In this document: positions 1 to 8,094 of the stretch, one piece after another | Numbering within the stretch: position 1 is the stretch's first letter | Layout of the letters: the number at the start of each line of letters is the position of its first letter | NCBI RefSeq assembly: GCF_021245725.1 | Contig: NZ_JAJGSX010000003.1 | Coordinates: forward strand, 620,001-684,000 | Source of the DNA: Pseudonocardia sp. TRM90224 | Lineage (GTDB): Bacteria > Actinomycetota > Actinomycetes > Mycobacteriales > Pseudonocardiaceae | Direction: 5' to 3' | Length of the DNA: 64,000 nt | Made by a program: the position numbers and the translations under genes | The notes under the pieces: generated by a model | What the model was told of the DNA's origin: nothing | Databases searched by the model: none | The model's input: only the letters and a program-made list of their open reading frames with translations

Positions 1-42
1 GTCGTGCTCGCCGAGGTCGCGCGGCAGCGCCGCGCCCGCTGA
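1..42 (+). CDS. C-terminal tail of an unidentified protein (partial)
   Basis: An open frame enters from the left edge and ends at a TGA at positions 40-42, reading VVLAEVARQRRAR. Only 13 residues are visible, basic at the end, so the product cannot be named. A family-1 palindrome begins eight bases after the stop, as expected for a terminator or an intergenic repeat. This could be a chance open frame. Confidence 0.4.
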   Translation, partial: VVLAEVARQRRAR

Positions 43-49
43 CCCCCCG

Positions 50-118
50 AACTTCCCCACCGTTTTGTGCATCTGCGCGCTGAAAGGGCGCGCAAGTGCA
101 CAAAACGGTGGGGAAGTT
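50..118. repeat. Family-1 intergenic palindrome, copy 1
   Basis: Perfect 21-base arms (50-70 and 98-118) with core AACTTCCCCACCGTTTTG and its reverse complement. The centre holds a second stem, GCGCGC at 75-80 with GCGCGC at 88-93. It lies between the tail of the leftmost frame and the convergent metal-permease gene, so it could act as a bidirectional terminator or be a REP-like element. Five related copies occur in this window. Confidence 0.9.
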
Positions 119-138
119 TGCGGTCAGACTTGTGCGGG

Positions 139-987
139 TCAGGCGGTGCGGCGGCGGGCTCGCGCGACGATGCGGCAGCCGACGTAGATGAGGAACGCGA
201 TCGTCGCGACGTAGCCGGAGACCGGCAGGCCGGGCGCGAGTGACAGCACGGTGCCGCCCAGCAGCGCGACCTCCGCGAAGACCACCGCGAGCACGGTGGC
301 GAGCAGCGGGCTGGCGGTCACCCGCGCCGCCGCCGCCCCCGGCGCGATCATCACCGAGAGCACGAGGATCGCGCCGACGATCGGGACCGCCAGCGCGGTG
401 GTGAGCCCGATCAGCACAGCGAACACCAGCGAGAGCACCCGCACCGGCACCCCGCGGGCGAGCGCGACGTCGGGGTCGGTGCTGGCGAACAGCAGCGGCC
501 GGTACAGCACGGCCAGCACCCCGACGACCAGCAGCGCGACGATGCCGAGCACCCACAGGTTGGTCGAGTCGACCGACACGATCGAGCCCGTGAGCAGCCC
601 GAACTTGTTCGAAGCGCGCCCGCTGTAGAGGGCGAGCATGAGGACGCCGAGCCCGAGCCCGAAGGCCAGCACCACGCCGATGACGGAGTCGCGCTCGCGC
701 TGGCGCAGCCCGAGCAGCCCGAAGACGAGGCCGGCGACGACGGCGCCGGCAACGGCGCCGAGCCCGACCGAGACGCCGATCAGCAGCGCCGCCGCGCCAC
801 CGGTGAACGCCAGCTCCGCCGTGCCGTGCACGGCGAACGCCATCCCGCGCGAGACGATCAGCGGCGCCAGCGCCCCGGCGACCAGCCCGAGCACGGCACA
901 CGCGATGAGCGCGTTCTGCACGAACGGCAGCCCGATCAGCTCGCCGATGCCGTCGAAGGTGAGCAGTCGGCCGAACACGTCGTTCAC
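139..987 (-). CDS. Metal (zinc/manganese-type) ABC transporter permease
   Basis: A 282-residue, highly hydrophobic protein with about eight membrane segments, typical of the ABC-3 permease family that imports Zn2+ or Mn2+. It starts MNDVFGRLLTFDGIGELI and has the family's conserved core, including SRGMAFAVHGTAE near residue 45-58 and VPIVGAILVLSVMIAPGAAA near 200-220. It overlaps the upstream ATPase gene by four bases (ATGA), indicating translational coupling in a binding protein-ATPase-permease operon. The metal is inferred from family membership and the Zur-like dyad upstream; manganese is the main alternative. Confidence 0.9.
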   Translation of the reverse strand: MNDVFGRLLTFDGIGELIGLPFVQNALIACAVLGLVAGALAPLIVSRGMAFAVHGTAELAFTGGAAALLIGVSVGLGAVAGAVVAGLVFGLLGLRQRERDSVIGVVLAFGLGLGVLMLALYSGRASNKFGLLTGSIVSVDSTNLWVLGIVALLVVGVLAVLYRPLLFASTDPDVALARGVPVRVLSLVFAVLIGLTTALAVPIVGAILVLSVMIAPGAAAARVTASPLLATVLAVVFAEVALLGGTVLSLAPGLPVSGYVATIAFLIYVGCRIVARARRRTA

Positions 988-1826
988 TGCACGGGCTCCT
1001 CACCGTGGCAGTGCTCGCCGTGGGAGTCGGCGCCGACGACAACGAGCCGGTCGCGCACACGCAGCACGTCGACCCTGGTCCGGTACAGCTCGCTGAGCAC
1101 CGCCGACGTCATGACCTCCGACGGCGGGCCGACCCGGAAACGGCCGTTGACGAGGTAGAGCACGCGGTCGACGAGCGGCAGCACCGGGTTGATCTCGTGC
1201 GTGACGAAGAGGACAGCGGTGTTCGCCGAGCGGCGCCGCCCGTCGATGAGCTCGGTGACGGTGCGCTGGTGGGCGAGGTCGAGCGAGAGCAGCGGTTCGT
1301 CGCACAGCAGCACGTCGGGGTCGCCGACCAGCGCCTGCGCCACCCGCAGCCGCTGCTGCTCGCCCCCGGAGAGCCGCCCGACCGGCGCGTGGGCGTAGCC
1401 GCTGCCGCCGACGGCCGCGAGCGCGGCGTCGACCTTCGCCCGGCGCGCCCGACGGCCGCGGATGCCCAGGCCGAGCTTGTGCCCGTCGAGGCCGAGCCCG
1501 ACGAGGTCGCGGCCGCGCAGCGGCAGGTCGGGGTCGAGCGCCTTCTGCTGCGGCACGTACCCGATGCTCGGACTGCCCCGCCGCGGCGGCTCGCCCGCAA
1601 CCTTCACCTCACCCGCCGACAGCGGCAGCAACCCGAGCAGCACCCGCATCAACGTCGTCTTGCCGGAGCCGTTCGGCCCGAGCACGGCGACGAACTCGCC
1701 GGGCGCGACGTCGAGGTCGAGCCCGTCCCACAGCGTCCGCTCACCGAAGCTGACGCGCGCGCCGCGCAGCGAGAGCGCGGCTGGTGCGACGCCTGTGGTG
1801 GTGGCGGGGACGGTGGGTGCTGCCAT
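984..1826 (-). CDS. Metal ABC transporter ATP-binding protein
   Basis: A 280-residue ABC ATPase that energises the permease encoded just downstream. Visible motifs are Walker A GPNGSGKTT (residues 50-58), Q-loop VPQQ (about 91), signature LSGGEQQR (152-159), Walker B DVLLCDEP (171-178) and the H-loop in VTHE. An N-terminal extension of about 18 residues precedes the nucleotide-binding domain, and the C-terminus is His-rich (DSHGEHCHGEE), which could bind metal. It begins five bases after the binding-protein stop and overlaps the permease by four bases. Zinc is the likely substrate but is not proven. Confidence 0.92.
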   Translation of the reverse strand: MAAPTVPATTTGVAPAALSLRGARVSFGERTLWDGLDLDVAPGEFVAVLGPNGSGKTTLMRVLLGLLPLSAGEVKVAGEPPRRGSPSIGYVPQQKALDPDLPLRGRDLVGLGLDGHKLGLGIRGRRARRAKVDAALAAVGGSGYAHAPVGRLSGGEQQRLRVAQALVGDPDVLLCDEPLLSLDLAHQRTVTELIDGRRRSANTAVLFVTHEINPVLPLVDRVLYLVNGRFRVGPPSEVMTSAVLSELYRTRVDVLRVRDRLVVVGADSHGEHCHGEEPVQ

Positions 1827-1831
1827 GTGCG

Positions 1832-2764
1832 TCAGGTCCGGTTCAAGGCGGTGGCGAGCGCATCGATCTGTGCGCCCATCCAGGTTACGTAGTCGCTCCC
1901 CGCCGGCAGCGTCTCGGTCACGTCGACGACGGGTACACCTGCAGTTTGCGCCGCCTGCTTCACCTGGTCGGTGGTGGGGGTCTCGGTCTGGGCGTTGAGC
2001 ACCAGGGCCTTCACCTGCGTGCCGGGCGCGAAGAGCCCGAGCGTCTGCTGCAGCACCGCGGCGGGCGGGTCGGTGTCCTCCTCGATCGCCTCGGCGAACT
2101 CCCCCGGCGTCGCGTCGGTGAGGCCGGCCGCCTCGATGAGGTAACCGGGGACGGGTTCGGTGATCGCGACCTGCGCGCCGGGGTGCGCCGCCGCGATCTC
2201 CTTCGTCTTCGCCGTCAGCCCGTCGATCTTGGCGTTGAACGCCGACGCGTTCGCGGTGTACGTCGCGGCGTTGGCGGCGTCGACCTTGCCGAGCTCGCCG
2301 GCGAGCTGCGTCGCCAGCTTCTGCACGGTCGGCAGGCTGTACCAGACGTGCTCGTTGAACTCGGCGTCAGCGGCGGCCGGCTTCAGCCCGGAGAGCGTGG
2401 CGACGTCGATGACCGCGGGCTGACCACCCGCCGACTCGACGAGTCGCTGCATCCAGTCGTCGTAGCCGCCGCCGTTGAAGACGACCACACCCGCCTTCGC
2501 GACCTTTGCCGCGTCGGCGGGGGTGCTCTCGAAGGAGTGCGGGTCGGCGGCCGGGTCGGTGATCAACGACTCGACGGTGACGTTGGGCCCGCCGACGGCC
2601 TCCGCGATGCTGCCGTAGACGTTGGTCGAGGTGACGACACTCACCCCGGCGGCCCCGCCCGGAGTCGCGCCGGGGGCGGCGGAAGGCGTCGATGAGCCGC
2701 ATCCCGCGGCTGTGAGCAGCGCAATTGCGACCGCGGCGGTGGTGGCACCGAGGCGAAAACTCAT
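1832..2764 (-). CDS. Metal ABC transporter substrate-binding lipoprotein
   Basis: About 310 residues from the ATG at 2762-2764, chosen because it gives a lipoprotein signal peptide (MSFRLGATTAAVAIALLTAA followed by the lipobox cysteine) and is preceded by a GAGAGGG-like ribosome site. The family is the ZnuA/TroA-type cluster A-I binding protein. Likely metal ligands are the His in DPHSFE and the His in NEHVWYS, with acidic residues near the C-terminus. It lacks the long His-rich loop of many ZnuA proteins. It is the first gene of the importer operon and probably delivers zinc; manganese is the alternative. Confidence 0.9.
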   Translation of the reverse strand: MSFRLGATTAAVAIALLTAAGCGSSTPSAAPGATPGGAAGVSVVTSTNVYGSIAEAVGGPNVTVESLITDPAADPHSFESTPADAAKVAKAGVVVFNGGGYDDWMQRLVESAGGQPAVIDVATLSGLKPAAADAEFNEHVWYSLPTVQKLATQLAGELGKVDAANAATYTANASAFNAKIDGLTAKTKEIAAAHPGAQVAITEPVPGYLIEAAGLTDATPGEFAEAIEEDTDPPAAVLQQTLGLFAPGTQVKALVLNAQTETPTTDQVKQAAQTAGVPVVDVTETLPAGSDYVTWMGAQIDALATALNRT

Positions 2765-2803
2765 GACTGACCCTCTCACTGATGGCACGGGGACGACTCT
2801 ACA

Positions 2804-2820
2804 TTGATAACCGTTGTCGT
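2804..2820 (-). promoter_or_regulatory. Zur-like dyad upstream of the metal importer operon
   Basis: GATAAC-C-GTTGTC at 2806-2818 is an imperfect dyad about 40 bases upstream of the binding-protein start. Its position and AAC-n-GTT centre resemble FUR-family (Zur) boxes, which repress zinc importers in actinobacteria. The match to a consensus is judged by eye only. Confidence 0.4.
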
Positions 2821-2874
2821 TAGGCGCTGCGCTGTGATGTTGCACTCTGCGACCGACTTTCCCGCTGAGCTACT

Positions 2875-2889
2875 GAACCGTTACGGTTC
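2875..2889 (+). promoter_or_regulatory. Perfect 15-bp palindrome, probable LacI-family operator
   Basis: GAACCGTTACGGTTC is a perfect 7-1-7 palindrome ending five bases before the ATG of the LacI-type gene. LacI regulators commonly repress their own gene through such sites. Lying over the ribosome-binding region, it would block transcription or initiation. Confidence 0.65.
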
Positions 2890-2893
2890 GACG

Positions 2894-3997
2894 ATGTCTG
2901 GGCTTCCGAACGTCCGACGTCCCGCGACGCTCGCATCGCTGGCCGCCGAGCTGGGCGTCTCGCGGACAACGGTCTCCAACGCTTACAACCGGCCTGACCA
3001 GCTCTCCGCACCCTTGCGAGCACGCGTGCTCGAAGCCGCCCGCAGGCTCGGATACCCCGGGCCCGATCCCGTCGCGCGCTCCTTGCGTACCCGCAAGGCA
3101 GGCGCGGTGGGTCTGTTGCTCACCGAAGCGCTCTCCTACGCATTCCGCGACCCGGCGGCGACCGGTTTCCTCGAGGGTCTCGCGCTCGCGTGCGAGCAGG
3201 CCGGGCAGGGGCTGCTGCTGATCCCGGTCAGCCCCGAGCACGCCGACGTCACCGCGGTGCACCAGGCGGGCGTCGACGGGTTCGTCGTCTACTCGGTGCG
3301 CGAGGACGACCCGCACTTCCTCGCCGTGCTCGAAAGGCCCGTGCCGACCGTCGTCTGCGACCAGCCGCACGGTGTCGAGGGGGTCGACCGGGTCGGCGTC
3401 GACGACCGCGCGGGGATGCTCTCGCTCACGCGGCACGTCACGGGGCTCGGGCACCGCAGGGTCGGCGTGCTCTGCATGCGCCTCGGCGAAGGGCGTCACG
3501 ACGGCCTGGCCGACCAGCAGCGGCTGCAGAACGCCACCTACCCGGTGCAGCGCGACCGGCTCGCCGGGCTGCGCGACGGGCTCGCCGAGGTGGGCGTCGA
3601 CTGGGCCGACGTCCCCGTGATCGAGCGCTTCGAGCACAGCGTCGAGGCCGGTCAGAACGGCGCTGCCGAGCTGCTCGGCGCCCGCCCCGACATCACCGCC
3701 GTCATCTGCACGTCGGACATCCTCGCGCTGGGCGCCCTGCGGTACGCGGGCGATCGCGGCCTCGCCGTGCCCGACGACCTCACGATCACCGGTTTCGACG
3801 GCGTCCCCGAGGCGGAGCGCGCCGGGCTCACCACCGTCCGCCAGCCGTTGCTGGAGAAGGGGCGGGTCGCGGGCGAGCTGCTGCTGGAGCGCGGCGACCG
3901 CAACCGTCCCCGCCGCGTGATGCTCCCGACCGAGCTGCTGGTCGGCACCACGAGCGGCGAGTCGCGCACCGAGCAGCGCTTCTTCTCGGGCTGGTGA
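2894..3997 (+). CDS. LacI-family transcriptional regulator
   Basis: About 367 residues. The ATG at 2894 puts the helix-turn-helix (TLASLAAELGVSRTTVSNAY) at residues 10-30, as usual in this family; upstream in-frame starts would add a non-family extension. The rest matches the periplasmic-binding-protein-like effector domain, with the typical ends TAVICTSDILALGALR and DLTITGFDGVPEAE. The hinge reads RVLEAARRLGYPGPDPVARSL. No sugar operon lies alongside, so the ligand is unknown. A perfect palindrome directly upstream suggests autorepression. The gene ends three bases before a family-3 palindrome shared with the convergent TetR gene. Confidence 0.92.
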   Translation: MSGLPNVRRPATLASLAAELGVSRTTVSNAYNRPDQLSAPLRARVLEAARRLGYPGPDPVARSLRTRKAGAVGLLLTEALSYAFRDPAATGFLEGLALACEQAGQGLLLIPVSPEHADVTAVHQAGVDGFVVYSVREDDPHFLAVLERPVPTVVCDQPHGVEGVDRVGVDDRAGMLSLTRHVTGLGHRRVGVLCMRLGEGRHDGLADQQRLQNATYPVQRDRLAGLRDGLAEVGVDWADVPVIERFEHSVEAGQNGAAELLGARPDITAVICTSDILALGALRYAGDRGLAVPDDLTITGFDGVPEAERAGLTTVRQPLLEKGRVAGELLLERGDRNRPRRVMLPTELLVGTTSGESRTEQRFFSGW

Positions 3998-3999
3998 GC

Positions 4000-4060
4000 G
4001 TCGACAACGACGTTATGGCTGTTTGTTAGCGCTCACAACAGCCATTTCGTCGTTGTCGAC
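4000..4060. repeat. Family-3 intergenic palindrome, copy A
   Basis: Arms of 24 bases (4000-4023 and 4037-4060) built on GTCGACAACGACG and ATGGCTGTT, pairing at 22 of 24 positions. It lies between the convergent LacI and TetR genes, and the last 16 codons of the TetR gene, including its stop, are made of repeat sequence. A bidirectional terminator role fits. A second copy lies at 60522-60582. Confidence 0.88.
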
Positions 4061-4612
4061 GGCCGGGCCGAGCCGCTTGGTGATCGAGCGCGCGAGGTCG
4101 GCCACGTTTCCGCCGGGCGGATCGACCGCGCCCTCCAGCAGGAGGACCGACAGGCCGTGCACGAGAGCCCAGCCGGCCAGCGCGGTTGTCGGGTCGGAAG
4201 CCGCCGCGGGGTTCCGGTGTTGGGCTGCGCCCGTACGCAGCAGCTCGCCGGCGCGGTTCTGCGCCGCCGAGAGCTCCGGGTCGTCGCCGCGGACGAGGCC
4301 CGGCGCGCGCATCACCGCGAAGTGCGCGGGGTGTGAGGTCGCGAAGAGCACGTAGGTGACGCCGAGCTCGGCGAAGTCCTGGCCGCGGTCCGCGGTGCGC
4401 GCGAGGTCGTCGGCGAGCCCGGTCCACCCCTCGGTGGCCAGCGCCGTGAGCAGGCCGGTCTTGTCGCCGAAGTGGTGGGTCGGCGCCGCGTGCGAGACGC
4501 CGGCCCGCCGTGCGACGTCACGGAGGCTGATCGCGACCGGGCCGTGCTCGGCGACGGCTTCCAGCGCGGAATCGAGCAACGCGCGCCGCAGGTCGCCGTG
4601 GTGGTAGGGCAT
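4013..4612 (-). CDS. TetR/AcrR-family transcriptional regulator
   Basis: 199 residues beginning MPYHHGDLRRALLDSALEAV, with the TetR helix-turn-helix ISLRDVARRAGVSHAAPTHH at residues 28-47 and the second-helix signature HFGDKTGLLTALATEGW. The C-terminal half resembles the WHG-type TetR ligand domain (FATSHPAHFAVM). It is divergent from the 4709-5083 gene, with three operator-like dyads between them, so it probably represses both. The C-terminal residues MAVVSANKQP are encoded by the family-3 palindrome, so the native end may have been replaced by insertion of the repeat. Confidence 0.92.
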   Translation of the reverse strand: MPYHHGDLRRALLDSALEAVAEHGPVAISLRDVARRAGVSHAAPTHHFGDKTGLLTALATEGWTGLADDLARTADRGQDFAELGVTYVLFATSHPAHFAVMRAPGLVRGDDPELSAAQNRAGELLRTGAAQHRNPAAASDPTTALAGWALVHGLSVLLLEGAVDPPGGNVADLARSITKRLGPAVDNDEMAVVSANKQP

Positions 4613-4632
4613 CCGTTCAGGCTACCGGAGAT

Positions 4633-4694
4633 CTTGACGTTGACAAGATGTGGTTCGCGAGGCATCTTGTCGGTGTCAAGTTGACGGTGTCAAG
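4633..4694. promoter_or_regulatory. Three tandem operator-like dyads between TetR and the divergent gene
   Basis: Three 15-bp sites with the pattern (C/G)TTGwCnnnGwCAAG: 4633-4647 CTTGACGTTGACAAG, 4666-4680 CTTGTCGGTGTCAAG and 4680-4694 GTTGACGGTGTCAAG. The last two abut head to tail. They fill the intergenic gap and end just before the ribosome site of the downstream gene. This is a typical TetR-family operator arrangement; the binding protein is inferred from position. Confidence 0.7.
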
Positions 4695-4708
4695 AAGGAG
4701 TGATTCCC

Positions 4709-5083
4709 GTGCCCACGATTCCCTGGGCCCCTGCCGAACCGGTGCTCGCAGACGTCGTCGTCATGGCCTCCCGCTTCCGGGTCCGCAAGCTGCGCCACGT
4801 GCTGCCGTTCTTCATCGACGCGATGCGCATCTACGCGCAGACCCGCAAGGCGGAGGGAGCGGTCGGGGTGTCGCTCGTCGCGCACCCGCTGCGCCGCGAG
4901 TTCGCGACGCTCAGCGCGTGGCGCGACGAGGCGGCGCTGCGGCAGATGGTGCGGACCGAACCACATCGCTCGGTGATGGTGCGCCAGCGCGCTGTGATGG
5001 CCGAGTCGGTGTTCCGCTCCTGGACCGCCCCCGGATCGGAGGTGCCGACCTGGGAGGAGGCGGAACTGAGGCTCGCCGGTTGA
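4709..5083 (+). CDS. Small protein, probable dimeric alpha-beta barrel (ABM/DUF3291-like)
   Basis: 124 residues from GTG 4709, chosen because AAGGAG at 4695-4700 lies eight bases upstream; the GTG at 4700 would overlap that site. It has no membrane segment or signal peptide. The pattern VVMASRFRVRKLRHVLPFF followed by SLVAHPLRREFATLSAWRDEAALRQMV resembles antibiotic-biosynthesis-monooxygenase-like (DUF3291) proteins. It is divergent from a TetR gene with shared operators, suggesting repression until an inducer binds. The substrate is unknown and the family call is tentative. Confidence 0.7.
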   Translation: MPTIPWAPAEPVLADVVVMASRFRVRKLRHVLPFFIDAMRIYAQTRKAEGAVGVSLVAHPLRREFATLSAWRDEAALRQMVRTEPHRSVMVRQRAVMAESVFRSWTAPGSEVPTWEEAELRLAG

Positions 5084-5094
5084 ACCCGGGCCTG

Positions 5095-5125
5095 GTAATA
5101 GTCGTGTCACAGGAGTGACTATTAC
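5095..5125 (+). promoter_or_regulatory. Inverted repeat enclosing a Shine-Dalgarno-like AGGAG
   Basis: GTAATAGTC (5095-5103) and GACTATTAC (5117-5125) are perfect 9-base arms around a 13-base centre. Nested inside, GTCAC (5106-5110) pairs with GTGAC (5115-5119) around the loop AGGA. It lies between the ABM-like gene and the acetyltransferase gene and may be a protein operator or an RNA hairpin. Confidence 0.5.
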
Positions 5126-5135
5126 GGGGGCCGTG

Positions 5136-5783
5136 GTGAGCGATGTTGTGCAGGCATGGGTGGACGGTTGGGTCGTCTCGCGCGGGGCGGCGCCGCCACT
5201 CGTCGAGCCGTGGGGGTTCACGATCGACGTCGGGGCCGCCGACCACGTCACCCGCCACGTGCTGAGCGCGATGAACGACGAGCTCGACGAGGCCACGGTC
5301 CGGAAGGTGGCGGAGCCGGTGACCGGGGCCGGCGTGTGGCTCAAGCTCTTCGCCGAGCCGACCCGCGTCGGTCCATGGCTGGGCGAGGGTTGGGAGTTCA
5401 GGCCGGACCCGAGCTTCCTGATGTCGGCCGCGCTCGCCTACGGACCCACCCTGCCCGTGCCGGACGGCTACCGGCTGCGCACCTGGCAGCAGGGCGGTGT
5501 CGTCCGGGCGCTGCTCGCAGCGCCGGACGGCTCGCTGGCCGCCCGCGGCCAGATCGCCCCGACCGGCGCGACCGCCGTCGCCGACCAGATCGAGACCGCC
5601 CCGGCGCACCGCCGGAAGGGCTTCGGCCGCCTCGTCATGCAGGCGCTCGCGCAGGCGGCGGTCGCTCAGGGCGCGGAGACCGGTGTCCTCGCGGCGACGC
5701 CGGTGGGGCGGACGCTGTACGAGGCGCTGGGATGGCGTGTCGAGGCGCCGCTGACCAGCGCGAAGTGCATCGGACGGAACTGA
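5136..5783 (+). CDS. GNAT-family N-acetyltransferase
   Basis: About 215 residues from GTG 5136 (MSDVVQAWVDGWVVSRG); in-frame GTGs at 5133 and 5115 are alternatives, and only the 5115 start would overlap the inverted repeat. The acetyl-CoA-binding motif is in the C-terminal half: ADQIETAPAHRRKGFGRLVM, followed by VLAATPVGRTLYEALGWRVE, the usual GNAT ending. The N-terminal 110 residues are variable, as in many actinobacterial GNATs of this length, and may set substrate choice. It converges on otsB with a 14-base gap. The substrate cannot be predicted. Confidence 0.85.
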   Translation: MSDVVQAWVDGWVVSRGAAPPLVEPWGFTIDVGAADHVTRHVLSAMNDELDEATVRKVAEPVTGAGVWLKLFAEPTRVGPWLGEGWEFRPDPSFLMSAALAYGPTLPVPDGYRLRTWQQGGVVRALLAAPDGSLAARGQIAPTGATAVADQIETAPAHRRKGFGRLVMQALAQAAVAQGAETGVLAATPVGRTLYEALGWRVEAPLTSAKCIGRN

Positions 5784-5797
5784 GCAAGTGTCCGGCG

Positions 5798-6565
5798 TTA
5801 CCGACGGGCTTCGAGCAGCTGCTGCAGCACCTGCGCCATCTCCGCCGGATCGGCGACGCGGAACCCCGCCGCAGTCTCGCCCTCGCCGACCTTCACCCCG
5901 ACGTCGCCCTCGCGCATCCGGGCGAACGCCGTCTCGTCGGTGACGTCGTCGCCGGCGAACAGGACGGCATCGGCCGCGACCCGCTCCCGGAGCGTGTCGA
6001 TCGCCGCGCCCTTCGTCACCTGGAGCACCGCAAGATCGAGCACCTGCTTGCCGGGGGTCGCCTCGACGCCGGAGCGGCTGGCCGGCCCGCTGCGCACGGC
6101 CTCCAGCACGCGTGTCGCGACGGCCGGCTCGGCGTTGCGGACGTGCACGGCCACCCCTGCCGGCTTGTGCTCCAGCGTCACACCCGGCTCGCCCCCGACG
6201 AGCTCGCGAAGCTCGGCGTCGAGCTGGTCGAGCCGCGCTTGCGCGTCGTCGTCGAGCGCCGCCGCGCCGTCGTCGAACTCGCCGCCGTGGCTGCCGACCA
6301 GCCGGATCGGGCTGCCGAAGCCCGAGACGGCGGCCAGGTCGGCGAGGCCGCGGCCGGAGACCAGCACGATCGTCGTCCCGTCGAGCGTCGCCAGCGCGCC
6401 GAGCGCCGCGGCCGCCTCCGGTAGCGGGCGCGCGGCGGACGGCACGTCGACGATCGGCGCCAGCACGCCGTCGAAGTCGAGCGCGACGAGCAGCCGCGGC
6501 ACGGTCGCGACCCGCCTGACGGCATCCCGGAGATCGCCTGGGAGATCGGGTGGGAGATCACTCAT
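5798..6565 (-). CDS. otsB: Trehalose-6-phosphate phosphatase
   Basis: 255 residues. HAD-family hydrolase that removes phosphate from trehalose-6-phosphate, the second step of trehalose synthesis in the cytoplasm. Visible HAD motifs are the nucleophile loop [10 protein letters not shown] near residue 30, [10 protein letters not shown] near 75, and the acidic motif [13 protein letters not shown] near 220. The start overlaps the 3' end of otsA by eight bases, so the two enzymes are translationally coupled. Trehalose is a compatible solute and cell-envelope sugar in actinobacteria, and the ectoine operon lies about 43 kb away in the same window. Confidence 0.95.
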   Translation of the reverse strand: MSDLPPDLPGDLRDAVRRVATVPRLLVALDFDGVLAPIVDVPSAARPLPEAAAALGALATLDGTTIVLVSGRGLADLAAVSGFGSPIRLVGSHGGEFDDGAAALDDDAQARLDQLDAELRELVGGEPGVTLEHKPAGVAVHVRNAEPAVATRVLEAVRSGPASRSGVEATPGKQVLDLAVLQVTKGAAIDTLRERVAADAVLFAGDDVTDETAFARMREGDVGVKVGEGETAAGFRVADPAEMAQVLQQLLEARR

Positions 6566-7994
6566 CTTGCGTTTCCTCCGCTGGCGGCAGGCCCAGCTCG
6601 TCGAGGAACGAGCGCGCCCACCGGTCGACGTCGTTGGCCAGCACCTGCTTGCGCAGCGCCCGCATCCGCCGCCGCGTCTCCTCGGGGCGCATCGTCAGCG
6701 CGGCGTGCAGCGCGTTCTTCACGCCGTCGGTGTCGTGCGGGTTGACCAGCACGGCTTCCTTCAGCTCGATCGCGGCGCCGGCGAACTCGGAGAGCACGAG
6801 CACACCGCCGAGGTCGGACCGCGACGCCACGTACTCCTTAGCCACGAGGTTCATGCCGTCGCGCAGTGGCGTCACCAGCATGACGTCGGCCGCGGCGAAG
6901 AACGCGGCGAGCTCGTCGCGCGGGAGCGACTGGTGCAGGTAGTGCAGCACCGGGTGCCCGACGCGCGCGTACGTGCCGTTGATCCGCCCGACCGCCTGCT
7001 CGATGTCGTTGCGCATCTTCTGGTAGTGCTCGACGCGCTCCCGGCTCGGCGTCGCGAGCTGGATCATCACCGTGCGTTCGGCGTCGACGCGGTCCTCGGC
7101 GAGCAGCTCCTCGAACGCGCGCAACCGCACGTCGATGCCCTTGGTGTAGTCGAGCCGGTCGACCCCGAGGATCACCCGCTCCGGGTCGCCGAGGTCGGTG
7201 CGGATCTGCTTGGCCCGCTCCTGCACCTCGGGGCTGCGGGAGAGCTCGTCGAGGCGGGCGGAGTCGATCGAGATCGGGAACGCGCCGAGCTTGACCTTGC
7301 GCCCGTCGTAGACGACGTCGTTGCGGCCGTCGCCGGGGGACGCGCCGGTGAGGCGGGTGGCCAGCCAGCGGAAGTTGCGTGCGCCGCCGGCGGTGTGGAA
7401 GCCGACGAGGTCGGCGCCGAGCAGGCCCTCCACGATCCGGGTGCGCCACGGGAGCTGCATGAACAGCTCGGTCGGCGGGAACGGGATGTGCAGGAAGAAT
7501 CCGATGCGCAGGTCGGGGCGCAGCTCCCGCAGCGCGGCCGGCAGCAGCTGCAGCTGGTAGTCCTGGATCCACACCGTGGCGCCCTTGGCGGCCACCTCCG
7601 CCGTCGCCTCAGCGAAGCGCTGGTTGACCCGGACGTAGGCCTGCCACCAGTGCCGATGGAACGCGGGTGGCGCGACGACGTCGTGGTAGAGCGGCCAGAG
7701 CGTGCCGTTCGAGAAGCCCTCGTAGTAGTCCTCGACGTCCTTGGCACTGAGGCTCACGGGGTGGAGCTGGAGCCCGTCCTCGACGAACGGCTCCGCCTCC
7801 GCGTCCGGCAGGCCCGGCCAGCCGACCCAGGCGCCCTCGCGGCTGCGCAGCATCGGTTCGAGCGCGGTGACCAGGCCGCCTGGGCTGCGCTTCCACCGTT
7901 CCGCGCCGTCGGGGAGCCTCTCGAGGTCGACGGGAAGCCGGTTCGCGACAACGACGAACTCGGCGCTGGACAGATCGGTACCGCTGTCCGCCAC
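6558..7994 (-). CDS. otsA: Alpha,alpha-trehalose-phosphate synthase
   Basis: 478 residues, normal for bacterial OtsA (GT20). It makes trehalose-6-phosphate from a nucleoside-diphosphate glucose and glucose-6-phosphate. Recognisable parts are the N-terminal [11 protein letters not shown] with [34 protein letters not shown], the sugar-binding [12 protein letters not shown] and the nucleotide-donor loop [12 protein letters not shown] near the C-terminus. The start is GTG 7994 behind GAGGAGG. It lies upstream of and overlaps otsB, forming a complete OtsAB pathway. The nucleotide donor (UDP-, GDP- or ADP-glucose) cannot be read from sequence by eye. Confidence 0.96.
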   Translation of the reverse strand: MADSGTDLSSAEFVVVANRLPVDLERLPDGAERWKRSPGGLVTALEPMLRSREGAWVGWPGLPDAEAEPFVEDGLQLHPVSLSAKDVEDYYEGFSNGTLWPLYHDVVAPPAFHRHWWQAYVRVNQRFAEATAEVAAKGATVWIQDYQLQLLPAALRELRPDLRIGFFLHIPFPPTELFMQLPWRTRIVEGLLGADLVGFHTAGGARNFRWLATRLTGASPGDGRNDVVYDGRKVKLGAFPISIDSARLDELSRSPEVQERAKQIRTDLGDPERVILGVDRLDYTKGIDVRLRAFEELLAEDRVDAERTVMIQLATPSRERVEHYQKMRNDIEQAVGRINGTYARVGHPVLHYLHQSLPRDELAAFFAAADVMLVTPLRDGMNLVAKEYVASRSDLGGVLVLSEFAGAAIELKEAVLVNPHDTDGVKNALHAALTMRPEETRRRMRALRKQVLANDVDRWARSFLDELGLPPAEETQDE

Positions 7995-8094
7995 GCGTCC
8001 TCCTCAGGCCACCGCCGTCGAGCCTACGCGGACAGATACCCCGATCTGAACGCTTCGCCACGTCGCCGGCGGTGCGGCCCGGAGTTGCCGCAGG

